Assembly (NCBI GenBank): GCA_012934845.2
Contig: WNNJ02003308.1
Span: 1 to 64,000 of the forward strand
Length of the DNA: 64,000 bases
Direction: 5' to 3'
Source: Pomphorhynchus laevis
Taxonomy: Eukaryota > Acanthocephala > Palaeacanthocephala > Echinorhynchida > Pomphorhynchidae
Part shown: piece after piece, positions 45,307 through 57,032 of the stretch
How the letters are laid out: each line of letters starts with the position of its first letter
Numbering within the stretch: position 1 is the first letter of the stretch
Translations under genes and position numbers: made by a program
The notes under the pieces: model-generated
What the model was told of the DNA's origin: nothing
What the model saw: the letters and a program-made list of their open reading frames with translations, nothing else
The model's database searches: none

Positions 45307-47164
45307 AAATAAAATTTAAAATAAACGTCATTTTATGAATTGACTAATAAATAACAGACGTTGTATCAGAATAAGAATTAGAGGTCATGAGGAGGAACTG
45401 CTATGCTATCAGGTTTCGGCCCCTAACTCCTCTACCCAACATAGCAGCGGGGCCAAATACATGCTAATGATGTATTTCCTCTGAAAATAACTATCTAGTA
45501 TCTTATTATAATACAAAGTATATTATTTATTATCCATCCATAAAAATTTGGCCACTTAAGAGTTTAAATTTATTCTTTATTTTATTGTGTTGGTTTATAT
45601 ATTTTACTATTTTCTGCTTGACGTTATTTTTATAGTAACCTGGTTTAAAATATGTATCTATTAAATTATTTAAATGATTTTGAAGAAAGCCAATATCGTT
45701 ACATATTGTTGCAATTCTTAAAATTTCATTATTTAATGTATTATATTTTATATTATATGGTATGCATGAATGCTCATGCAAAAATATGTTTCTTGTAAAT
45801 TTAAATATGTCATCTTTACGATATAAATTAATAGTAGTTTTAGTTGAATGTTAATTTAATGTTCATATCTAGATATATACCTTCTTTATCATTAATATTG
45901 GTTTTGTTAAGAATAAGGCTTTCTGGATAAATGTGCTCACTAATTGAATAAAAATTATTAGAATTAAATACACATATATCATCAATGTATCGAAACATAT
46001 ATTTCATATATTTATATTGTTTAGATTTAGTTTTTACACAGTTATGAACAAATTCATATTCTATAAAGCTTAAAAACAAGTCAGCTATAATTGGGCTACT
46101 ATTACCACCCATTGGAACACCTTTTACTTGTCTAAATATAGATGTCCCTACTTTTAAATAATTTTGATTTATCAAAATATTTAAGGATTCTATTAATTCA
46201 ATTTTATCCATATATTTATATTTATTTGATGGTTTAATTTTTGTTAGATAGGCGTTATAATTATTATAACATATATATGTATATCTTTTTCCGAATATAA
46301 GGTTAATTAATTTTACTAACGCTTCTTTAATATCTACTAAATCTAGATTTGTATAAAGCGTACTAAAATCGTATGTATTTATATTTTGAAAATTTATTCC
46401 TTTTGTCTGTTCTAAAAATTCTTTTGTAGAATTAATACTGAAATAGTGTTTTATACCAGTATTAATTTCGATTACCTTGCAATATTTTTTAAAATGTGCT
46501 TTAATTACTTTAAGTATTTTATTCATATAGACAGAAAGTGGTTTTAATGTACATTTAAACGCACTACATATGAACCTAGGTTTTATTGGATTTTTATGTA
46601 ATTTTGGATTCCAATATAATATAGGTATAGTTTTATTATCTAATTCAACCTTTATACCCTTTTTATCCATTATAGAACAGTGACTTGTAATAATTGTTTC
46701 TAAACTCAACTCACTACGTTCATATGCTGGATTTACATTTAAATCATTAGGAATTAACCTCTTTCATTAGTATATCATAATAAAGCTTTTTGCATATGAA
46801 GACAAAGTTATTACTAGCTTTATCAATAGTTGTTATTATATAGTTATCCTTTAATTTAGTAAGTTCTTTATACATATCTTTATTAATTTTATCTTTCCTT
46901 TTATAATTGTTTGTTATTTTCATTTTATTTTTAATTTTATCAAATATATAATCTTTCCAAATTTTTATCTTAGATATATTCGAGCTTTCACTATTAATCA
47001 GCTTACTAAAGTAATCATTTAAGTTATTATATAACGAACTGTAAATTTTATTTTTGTCGTTGTTGTTATTTAATCTATATTTATACCCTTTCGATAGCAG
47101 CTTTCTAAATTCACAATTTTCAATTAATTCTAGATTATGGGTACATATATGTACCCACAATCTC
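45142..47164 (-). mobile_element. Penelope-like element copy P3, most complete PLE
   Basis: This is a 2.0-kb minus-strand PLE inserted in REL copy D. Coding order: N-terminal region (ITTIDKASNNFVFICKKLYYD, about 46850-46780), then PILYWNPKLHKNP, KPRFICSAFKCTLKPLSVYM, FSTLYTNL, RQVKGVPMGGNSSPIIADLFL and FRYIDDICVF, a typical PLE reverse transcriptase. A non-coding 3' end with inverted repeats and an AAAAAT microsatellite follows. No GIY-YIG nuclease domain is seen. In Naiad-type PLEs that domain is N-terminal, so it may simply be lost by 5' truncation at about 47164. A 20-bp palindrome TGGGTACATATATGTACCCA marks that edge. It is a fossil with only a few breaks. Confidence 0.88.
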
Positions 47165-49704
47165 AATGCAAACACCATTCCAACAAGAAGCGCATTGTTG
47201 ACCGATTATCACATCCCTGCCATTCCCATCGCGGACAGGTCCGGTAGCAATCTCTCATGCAATAAAAAATCAATAAATGAACTATATAACATAGTCATTC
47301 ACTGGAGACCTAACCTGATCATTTTACCTCGATGTTCCGCTAGCAATGAGTTCATCAACATTTTAAGCAATTTTTACGATAGGGCAGCCGACGACGTCAA
47401 GCGTACTGAAGTCGAGCTACGAACTGCAACAATTTTTTCTCAGTGTGTACTGCAAAGAATTCCCTCCAGAAAAATCACTCTAATACGTAAAACATTAGAA
47501 CGCAGACTAGTATCCTGGAAGGCAAAATATTTTGATGTAATTTTCGAAGAAGCACAGTTTATTCAAGACAACCTAAAGTTGCGACGTCCAACGAAGCGAC
47601 TAAGCTGGATATCACAATACCAAAATCTAATGACAAAAGGCCGCATTAGAGCTGGAACATCGATTCTGGAAGATAGCCTCGAGTCTGGTGTTCTACTCCC
47701 TGACCATATTATAAATGGTGTTTCTGTGCTATCTTTGCTCGAGGACCTGCATCCCGATGCAATGTCAGCTCCTCCTGATGTGCTGTTATCGTCCCCATTT
47801 CCGGGTTCCAAAACCCATCACCCCTGCCGCTTCTACGCCTTAGATGAGACATCTATTATTAGATCAAGCAGACAAATCAAAGGTGCAGCAGGTCCGTCTG
47901 GGCTTGATGCGGCGTCTTGGTCACAAATGCTTGCAGATTTCGGCTCTGCTTCAAGCTCACTAGTCAAGGCCATAGCCAGGTTTGCTATTTTCGTTGCCAC
48001 TGTGGAAATCCCGCCTGGCGCCCTCGATCCTTTTACTGCATGTCGTCTAGTCGCACTCGAAAAAAAGTCAGGAGGAGTTCGGCCAATTGGAATCTGCAAT
48101 ACCGTCAGACGTATCATTAGTAGAGCGATCCTTGCTATAATTCGCAACAATGTACAAGACGTGGCAGGAGTTACACAGCTAGGGGCCTCGCAAAGAGGTG
48201 GCATCGAATTGGCCATTGAGAAGCTAAAAACGAAATTGAACCTATCTTCCGATATGTGTATTATGACAATAGACGCTACGAATGCCTTCAACCGAATAAA
48301 CCGTGCCGTGGCACTTCACAACATAACATATGTATGTCCGGATCTCTCTTGTTCACTGCGAAATATTTATTCTAGTCCTTCTGAGCTTACAATTGGCGAA
48401 AACAGCATTTTCTCAGTCGAAGGGTTCACCCAAGGTGACCCATTTGCGATGGCTGGATTTGCAATGACATATCTTCCTCTTATCGAAACGATAAAACGCC
48501 AAGTATCATCCGTTTATCAGATATGGTATGCCGATGACGCCAACTTTGTCGGACCACTGGATGTGTTGAGGCAAGTTTGGGATGCCCTTAAAACAGAGGG
48601 ACCAAAATTCGGCTATTTTACTAACCCACACAAATCTAATATTCTGTCTTACTCTCCGATACATAATGATCTTCTCCCTGATTCTAGTATCAATTCAACA
48701 ACAGCTGGCATAGATGTTCTGGGAACCCCAATTGGTTTTTACGATTACGAACAATCTTCTACCGCAATAATGTTTGCAGAATGGAAAGCTCTTGTCGAGC
48801 GTCTGAGTATGGTGGCCAGAATCGACCCACACGTAGCCTACGCTGGCATGGTTCACTCGATCCAGTCGAAATGGATTCACATAATGCGCACATGCCGCTC
48901 AGTCGACAAAGTGTGGTCCGACCTCGAAGAATTTATCAAGTCGCAATTGCTGCCTCTTCTGGCAACTTTCAAGCCGAACAAGGAGATGACGGATATTTTG
49001 TGCTCACCTTTTGAATTTGGAGGTATCGGGATAAACTCACCAACTTTCGTTGCCACACTTGAACAAGCATCAGCGACAATGTTGGTTTCCTCATATGTCG
49101 ATGAGGTGACTGGAGAAAACCTACGAGAAAAAAATGCAATCCTCCGCGAAATCACTCAATTCCGGTTCAATTCACACCAAGAACGCGCCTCAAAGATTAT
49201 TAGCAAACTAGCCCCGGTCACCCAGAATTCCATTAAACATGCAGCACACTACGGTGCGTCTTCTTGGCTAAGCGCTTTACCACTGCGACAAGAACAATTC
49301 TATTTGTCAGCAAACGAATTTCACGACGCACTTAATGCACGGTATGGCAGTATCGAGCCTGAGATCGAAACGTGTAATTGTTGCTGTGGCTCGAAGATCA
49401 ATCTTCCCCATGCACTATCATGCAAACATGGTGGTCTTCCGATTATTCGCCATAACGCGGTCCGGGACACTATAGCATCAGCGCTAAGCCAAGTTGCTCA
49501 CAACGTTGGGATTGAACCGGAGTTATCGAACGTTCCCGAGAGCACCCGCTTTGAAAATCCAGCGACTACTACCAAACAATGTGCCCGTCTGGATATTGTC
49601 TGCTCCGGTTTACACGGATCTCGATTCGAGCGGACGTTCTTCGACGTCAATGTCTTTTCTTCTCATGCTCAATCGAACACAATACGCAGTCCTGACAACC
49701 AGCC
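47165..49704 (+). CDS. REL copy D main frame: RT and first nuclease domain
   Basis: The frame is open to 49774. Its upstream 37 residues (47054-47164) are antisense PLE sequence and not part of the gene. Domains: WRPNLIILPRC (about 47300), GAAGPSGLDAASW (47885), GVRPIGICNTVRR, MTIDATNAFNRINR (48265; motif A), GFTQGDPFAMAGF (48420; motif B), WYADDANFVG (48523; motif C), FGGIGINSP (49018), YGASSWLSALPL (49250), CCGSKINLPHALSCKHGG (49385), RHNAVRD (49449), ARLDIVCSG (49585) and RTFFDVNVF (49632). It stops being homologous at about 49704, where a second, divergent endonuclease region begins. All RT catalytic residues are present. It may act as a retrotransposon polymerase, but its N-terminus has been cut off by PLE P3. 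Confidence 0.85.
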
Positions 49705-50505
49705 TCAATGCACCAAACCCTGGTATTTGCACTGGGACAGGGTGCTTCCTCTTGGATTAGTGCAGTTCCAGTGAAAGCTGAATTCAGTCATTTGTGTCCA
49801 CATGAATTCAGAGATGCTCTTGCGTTGCGATATGGCTTTGACCCTATCGGGATTCCCAAGGACAAGTGTGTGTGGTGATGATGCGAAACTCCCACATTTG
49901 CTTTCGTGCAAGCGAGGAGGTGTTGTAATAACAAGGCATAACGCCTTACGCGATTTCTTTGCCACCGAAATATCACAGGTGTGTACTGGGGTTGGTGTCG
50001 AACCGATATTACAACGGGTAGATAGTGATCACTGTTTTGATCATCGGGTCACTTTTCGAAGTGACGACGCGCGACTCGACATCGTCTGCATTGGGCTTTT
50101 CGACGCCAGATATGAGCGAACGTTCTTTGACGTTACGGTTTTCAACCATTTTGCTCCATCGTGTGCGTCTACGAGAAATGCTGCATTTGATTTTCATGAA
50201 GCGAGAAAAAGATCAAAATACGCGGAACGTATCATCGATATCGAAAGGAGTAGATTTATGCCGCTGGTGTTCACGGCTTCTGGTGCTGCGGGACCCGACG
50301 CCATGGTTTTGCTCAGGACAATTGCTCGATTGCGTTCATCACGTGAGAATAAAAGCTATGCTGAATGCCTGTGTGGCCTCAGAAGGTCCATAAGTTTGCT
50401 GCTGTGTCGTGCTGCCTCACATGCAATCAGAGGGTGCCGGTCGACTAGGGGTCACCCATATAGTCGTGGATCCGAACGGATGGATGATTCTAATGTTTTA
50501 GAATA
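49705..50505 (+). pseudogene. Second, divergent REL nuclease domain fused after copy D
   Basis: This region repeats the C-terminal half of the family from a different source copy. It has GQGASSWISAVPVK (49730), HEFRDALALRYGF, CVCGDDAKLPHLLSCKRGG, RHNALRDFF (49941), ARLDIVCIGLF (50072), RTFFDVTVFNHFAPS (50120), RKRSKYAERIIDIERSRFMPLVFT, and the normal end LLLCRAASHAIRGCRS. The frame 49802-50506 is open. It begins inside the GASSW block, so copy D is a chimera with two nuclease domains in tandem, separated by a frame change near 49700-49760. Confidence 0.85.
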
Positions 50506-50609
50506 AATAATAATAATAAATAACAATGTTAAATGTATATTGGCCCATTTGAGGGAACCATATTTTGTAATTAATAATATATTTTTTATTTTTATTTAAA
50601 AAAATTATG

Positions 50610-53600
50610 ACCTTAAAAAAATTTTGGTTTCTAATAAACATACAATCTAAAGTAAATACAATAGAATAACATACAGAACAAAAATTTAAAGAGCTTAAAC
50701 ATACAAGACATTTAATAATATACACTGATACACTGCTAACTAACAACTACTTACATACAATCCGGTTTGCAAATTGACGAAATATCCCGTTGTGGTTTAC
50801 CAGTAAATACAGTGACAACCATCGAAGACTGACATACACAAACACTTACAAACACATTACGAAGCCGCCTGAGAGCGCATTACGAAACCCCCTGTGAGCG
50901 CTGAAATCGTCTGAGATCGCTGTTACAAAGTCGATAACTATTATACACCTAACAAAGAAAAACAAGACAACAAATCGAATTTTTTATAGTCAACAACTTT
51001 ATTTCGCCAATACAATCACGATGCCTAAAGGAATTCCAGCCGAGCCAAAATGCTGTTCGTGTAATGGACATTCAGCACGATGTCGTCAATGCAAATGTGT
51101 AAAATCAAATAAGCCGTGAACTAACTGTTCTGCAGCAAATTACGAAAACCAACTCGTATCCCACTTTGCAAGCATGAATATAGCGGATAACGCGGTTCAC
51201 ACCCTCGATGCTGCCTTGAATAGATTCCGAAACACTCTTATCCGCCAATCATTCAAAGATGTAATCACTTGGCGTCCTAATCTCTTTTACTTACCGAGGT
51301 GTAACGAAAGCCGAATGTTTTTAAATGAACTAAACAAATTGTTTGAAACTGCTTGTCGCGAAGATGACGTCGAAGGCTCGTCGCTTATGAAGGTGACAAT
51401 TATTTGTCAGTGCGTTTTACAAAAAGTAGGTACTTCGAAAATCAAATATGTACGTCAATTGATGTCGCGTCGCCTGTCTCTTTGGCAAAGCCAAAATTTT
51501 GATGAATTAGTAAGGGAGGGTAAATGTATTCAATCACGTTTAAAGGTATCCCAGTCACGATACGATTCTAAGCGCAATTGGAAGTCGCTGTTCGTGAAAT
51601 CATTAATGTCAGGTAATCTTACTTCTGCAGTAAGAATCCTGGAAAACGGTTCTGTCAATAAAACTTTGAGTCCAAATGATTATATCGGCAACGAATCGGT
51701 TAAGTCTATTCTTGAAGTGAAGCATCCACAGGCAGCTGTAATTAGTGAGGACGCCTTATTTTCGGAGATCGACATGGAATGTGATAACTTTCATCCCTCC
51801 TTTTTCGATACGATAGATGCAGCTGCAATTCAACTTAGTGCTAAGCGCACTACAGGCGCTGCGGGTCCTTCGGGTGTTAATGCTTTATCATGCCGACAAA
51901 TGCTTACCTCATTTGATAGGGATTCATTACAGCTGGCCTCTACGTTAGCAGACCTGACAAGGCGAATTGCTAGTAATAAAGTTCCAAAACATTCAACAGA
52001 AGCGTTAATCGATAGTCGGCTCATTGCCCTTGATAAAAATCCTGGTGTTCGACCGATCGGAATAGGTGAGGCATATAGGCGCATAATGGCTAAAACGATT
52101 TTAAATGTCATTTCTCCTTTCATTAAATCAATTGCGTGTAATTCACAACTTTGTGCAGGTCAAAAGGGAGGTGTTGAATTCGTTGTGCGAGATATGCGTG
52201 AAACCTTTGCTAATTCGACCTCGTTATGTTTACTTTTAATTGATGCACATAATGCTTTTAATAGAATTAATAGGAAATTAGCTCTCCTTAATATAGAAAA
52301 GATATGCCCTGCTTTAGAACGATTCCTGCAGAATACTTATAGTTTAGATCCAATCTTAGCCATTGACGATGATTATCTGTTATCAAAGGAAGGTTTCACG
52401 CAAGGCGACCCTTTGGCAATGGTAGCATTTGCGGCAGCAACGATACCCTTAATACATAGATTAGGCGCTTTGCATCCTCAAATAAAACAGCGTTGGTATG
52501 CAGACGATGTATCATGTGTTGGTTCACCGGGGAATGTTTATGATTTTTTTAAATCGTTGCAATCTATAGGACCGGAATACGGATTTCATGTTAATGTCAA
52601 CAAGTGTACAGCTCTGGTTAACGCCAACATTATCCTTAAATGTGATTCACTTGCCAGCTTAGGGGTTCATGTCGTATCTAATGGTGTAGAACTTTTAGGA
52701 GCTCCCATAGGTTTTGGTTCGTTCGAAAAAGATTGGGTAATAACACAAGTAACTCGCTGGTTAAAATTGCTCGATAGGTTATGTGAAGTCTCTAGCGATT
52801 CACGGCAGTTAGCGTTCTTAGCATTTTCAGCAGCAGTGCAAAATAAGTGGACTCATGTACAAAGAACATGTAAGTGTGAATGTGAATGGTTTTCTTTACT
52901 CGAAGATTTCATACAGAATAAAATAATCCCCAAAATAACTGGTTTTAATCTACAGAAGTGTTGGCGCGATGTAGCAAGTCTGCCTTTCTCAATGGGAGGT
53001 TTGGGGATATCAAATCCATATGAGAATACCAAATCTGAATGGGAATATTCTTCTTTGCTATGTAAGCCCTCATTTGAGTTAGGTCTCGGAGGCGACATTG
53101 ATACCACCCAGAAACAGTCAATAGTTGAAATTAGAAAACTAAAGAATCTCCGGGATGCCGAAAAATTTTCGTCACTGTTAAATTCAGTGGACGACTGCAA
53201 ACAGGTAATTTTAAAGCATGCAGCTCGAAAGGGCGCGTCGACCTGGCTATCTGCGCGCCCTAGTGATGATCCTAAGTTTCGCTTAAGCAATCAAGAATTT
53301 TCCGATGGTCTCTCTGTCAGATATGGGTGGCAAATTTTAAATACTTCAGGCAAATGTGTATGTGGGGAAGTTCTTAGTGTTGTTCATTCATTATCTTGCA
53401 AATGCGGAGGGAAATCAATAGTAAGGCACAATGTGATCAGAGACATTTTCGCCAAATTAACTTCAGAGGTGTGTTCATCAACTACAACTGAGCCACTGCT
53501 TTCTCCCGTTGATCCAACTATTCAATTCGATTCTTCTTCCACTACACTAGATCGCAATGCACGTCTTGACGTCTTATGTTCGGGTTTTTTTGGCGTCCGG

Positions 53601-53995
53601 TCTGAGCGGTCCTACCTGGACATTTCTGTATTCAATACATATGCTCGTTCCTATGCCACAATGACTCCACGATCAGCGTTCAGTTATAACGAGAATCGAA
53701 AAAAGGCCAAGTACTCCGAACGGATATCCAATATCGAAAGAGCAGCTTTTATACCAGTTATTTTGTCAATACAAGGTGGATTAGGGGATGAGGCAGAACA
53801 GTTGGTAAAACGTTTAGCAAAAGACGTAGCGGTGAGAAGAGATTCCGTTACAGTGACGTGATTAGCCAATTCAGACGTTCCACTGGAATAGCTCTCGTGC
53901 GGGCTAGCTCATAGTGTCTCAGATAAATTTTTTTCATTGTTACTTTTGTTATGATTTTGCAGTGTCTTTGTCAAATAAATTCGTTTTTTCGTTAA
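50610..53995 (+). mobile_element. REL element copy E, best-preserved copy
   Basis: This plus-strand element has a leader (50610-51020), a coding region (51021-53861) and a 3' UTR with AAATAAATTCGTTTTTTCGTT ending in an A-run at about 53993. The leader starts with TTTGGTTTCTAATAAACATA (50623-50642), a 20-mer identical to the start of LINE A1 (7439-7458). The 3' end abuts the tail of LINE D. Confidence 0.85.
51021..53861 (+). pseudogene. REL copy E polyprotein, one stop and one frameshift from intact
   Basis: The ATG at 51021 opens MPKGIPAEPKCC. The Cys cluster has TGA at 51117-51119 in place of its sixth cysteine. From 51174 the frame is open for 895 codons: WRPNLFYLPRC (residue 32), GAAGPSGVNAL (227), LLIDAHNAFNRINR (354; motif A), GFTQGDPLAM (406; motif B), RWYADDVSCVG (439; motif C), LPFSMGGLGISNP (602), GASTWLSARP (686), CVCGE...HSLSCKCGG (728-746), RHNVIRD (750), ARLDVLCSG (795), RSYLDISVFN (810) and KYSERISNIE (846). 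The normal C-terminus (YSDVISQFRRS...LVRASS) continues in another frame after about 53845. RT residues and the putative nuclease Asp residues are intact. Confidence 0.85.
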
Positions 53996-54154
53996 AAAAA
54001 TATTATTATTAATACAGGTCGTAGCCATAAGGCTGTTTTGACCGCTCACATAAAAAACAAAGAAATACAAGAATAAAATCAAAAAACATCATTCAGTATA
54101 TATATATCAGAACCATGGGTACTGCAGCAACCACCATTCGTTCTCATTTCGAAT

Positions 54155-57032
54155 TCAGTTCTTTATATTGGATTTAAATTCATTGATTGTTTGCACCGCA
54201 ACGACATCAACTGGAAGACGATTCCAAAGATTCACCGCTCGATGAGACAGTCGGAAATGACGAGGGTATTTTCCGTGCTCATGTACTACTAGTACTTTCG
54301 AGTGCCCTCTACGTCCATCCCGTTCATTGAGTTCAACTCTATTTGCTGGAAAATTTTCATCTTTATTAACTAGTCGATACATAGCTAGAAGGTCGAAAAG
54401 AAGGAACCTTTCACGCACTGTCGGCATATTTAAACTTTTTATTCGTGCTTCATAGGGAAGATATCATACCTGAGGACATAATTTCGTAAACCGTCGAAGT
54501 ATGCGCTCTAATTGATCAAGTTCTGTACGCGTACACGGAAAGACTACTGGCGACACATATTCTAATATCGGTCTTATAAGAGCATTATATAAACGCACAA
54601 CACAAACGGGAGATAAATCTTTAAAGCAATTTTTGACAATATAGGTCATTCTTCTTGCTGCGTTACAAATCCTATCAGTGTTAGTACGTGTTTTCAGATT
54701 GTTTAGAACAATTATATTAAGATCCAGAATGGACTGCGTGGAAACAACAAACTCATCGCCAATAAAAAATTCTTGACTCACATTGCTATGGCCTAATCTC
54801 ATATGTGCACACTTTTTAATATTCAATGAAATTCCAGTGTTTAAAGACCATCGATAAAAAATGTTTAGGATATTTTGAAAGTCATTTCGATCCTTGTTGG
54901 TTTTAATCAATTTCCATACCTTTACATCGTCGGCAAAAGCTAAAACACTACAATCCTCAATTAAATCTAGTAGCTGATTTATAAATATGTTAAACAACAA
55001 GGGTCCTAAGACTGATCCCTGTGGTACTCCTGAGGTGATAGGACGATAAGACGATAGGCATTGACCTACACGAACAGCAAAGGATCTATCTTTAAGAAAA
55101 TCTTGAATCCAGCTTATAATAGAGCGATTGACTTTATAAGACTCAAGGGTGGAAATTAGCATTTTGTGGGGCACCCTATCAAAAGCCCGACTAAAGTCAA
55201 GAAATATTACGTCGATACAGTACCCGTTAGCAACATGTCCAACCCAATCTTCACGAGCATGTAATAAGTTTGTAAGACATGAACGCCGAGGGCGAAATCC
55301 ATGCTGTGCATTATTGAGAATTCTCAGCGAACTCAAATGATCATATATGCGTCTGTTTAGTATGCGCTCAATCACTTTGCATACAACACTAGTTAGACTT
55401 ATTGCCCTATAGTTATTCGGATCATCTTTTTCACCATTTTTATAAATTGGTACTACAATCGCTTTTTTCCAGGCAGCAGGTAACTTCGAAATGCGCAAGC
55501 TCAGCTCAAATATGGAGGCTAATGGCTCAGCCAGAACAGGAGCAAGTAACTTAAGAAGTTGGGGGTGAATATCATCGGGGCCTGCCGCTGATGATCTAGA
55601 TAACCTAGCCAATTCAACAAAAACCTCACGTGCTGTTATCGTTTAAACTGGAGAACCAATTTCTACCTGTTGTGATGCTGCATTTCCACATATGCTAGAG
55701 AAAGCATCTGGTGTTAGCTCAAAAGCGGATGCAAACACTTCTGCCATGCTGTCTGGCGATGTCACTCGAGTGTTACCGTCTCTTAAAGATGAAATAGCTG
55801 GTAGCAGAGCTCTGGATCCTTTCACATAAGCCCAAATTTTTTTTTGGTTCTGTATCAATTTGTAAAGCTAATTGATCTTCAAAACTTTGCCTTTTTGTAA
55901 TCTTAAGGCGATTGACGAAATTTCGGAACATTGTATACCGCTTTTTAAAATTATTCTGATGACGGCTTAGTTCAAATAGACGATTCCTATGTTTGAGAGC
56001 ATATCGCAATTCAGTGTCAAACCAAGGAGGGTATTTAGCTTTACTTTTTGGTACTCTACGGAGTGGTGCAAACTTATCTGCAAGAGCTACTAAACCTGAT
56101 TCAATAACATGCCACCTTACCTCAATGTCTTCACTAGCACAGTTAAATGATGTTCTTAGTGCCGCCTCTCGTAATGAGTCTTCATCAATTTGTTGCCAAG
56201 ATCTTTTCGACACTATCAAATTTTCCAGTTTTGGGATCATACACCTAGAAAAATAATTAGATAAGATCATGCAATGATTGCTCAATCCAATAGGACTCTG
56301 ATAGCTCATATTACCCACACTTGTAATTAATTTGGAAAATACCAAATCTAGACAAGATTCCTGGTTTTGCGCGAATCTGGTGGGCGACTGCACATGTTGC
56401 TCTAAGATGAGATAATTTGTAAGAAAATTCCACAAATCCACATCTGACTTGGAAGAACTACTATCCAAAACATAATTCCCGATGTGACCAGCTGAGGGTA
56501 TATTAAAATCGCCAACTAGTATATATTCTTCAAGCTCAGAACATTGACTAATTAGTGTAGAGAATTCACGACTCAATACGGATGATTGCGGCGACCTGTA
56601 GCACACGGCAATACCTAAGGAACCTCCGAAGTGTGAAACAATGACTGAGAGAAACTCACACGTGCCCAGTTCATTTTTAAAATTACGAGTGGATGTAATG
56701 TTTAAGGATGTCGATACATATAGCGCAACACCTCCACCCTTCCGAGACTTTCTATCAGCTCTCACCAAATTATATCCCATAATAGCAATTAAACCATCGG
56801 GGATATCACGATGCAGCCATGTTTCAGTGAGAGCCAGGATCGCTGGTTTATTAAAGATGACCCACACCTTAAGTTCATCAAATTTTGGTAAAATACTCCT
56901 TAAATTAGTATAGGCGACACTAATACCAGAAGCAGAGGGTAATTGAGTAGTAATGTTGGATGTGATATCAATGCGCGCTAGATTTCCTAATTGTAAAATG
57001 GAATCCCTTGAAGAACTCTCCAAACTCACCAA
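54155..57032 (-). pseudogene. LINE D ORF2: AP-type endonuclease and RT, few lesions
   Basis: The endonuclease (57032-56250) shows TNLRSI, ALTETWLH, RKGGGVALYVS, LVGDFNIPS and IGLSNHC. The last box has Asn where Asp is usual, which may weaken catalysis. The linker YPPWFDTELR leads to the RT in 55612-54464: SSAAGPDDIHPQLL, NYRAISLTSVVCKVIERIL, FLDFSRAFDRVPH (motif A), GVPQGSVLGPLLFNIFIN (motif B) and AFADDVKVW (motif C). The C-terminal tail is 54427-54155 (RDGRRGHSK...LSHRAVNLWNRLP). Lesions: a frameshift in the T-run near 55845, one TAA near 55645, and a frameshift near 54465. The start at 57032 is TTG, so reinitiation from ORF1 is possible. Confidence 0.85.

Noticed and set aside
47054-47164. 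N-terminal 37 residues of the long frame that runs into REL copy D
   Set aside because: This is PLE antisense sequence joined to REL D at the insertion boundary; the real REL D N-terminus is at 44983-45141.
51117-51119. TGA decoded as cysteine in this organism
   Set aside because: It stands at a conserved Cys codon, but TGA closes LINE D ORF1 at the family's conserved end (RPFVRW), and other copies use TGC/TGT. A point mutation is simpler.
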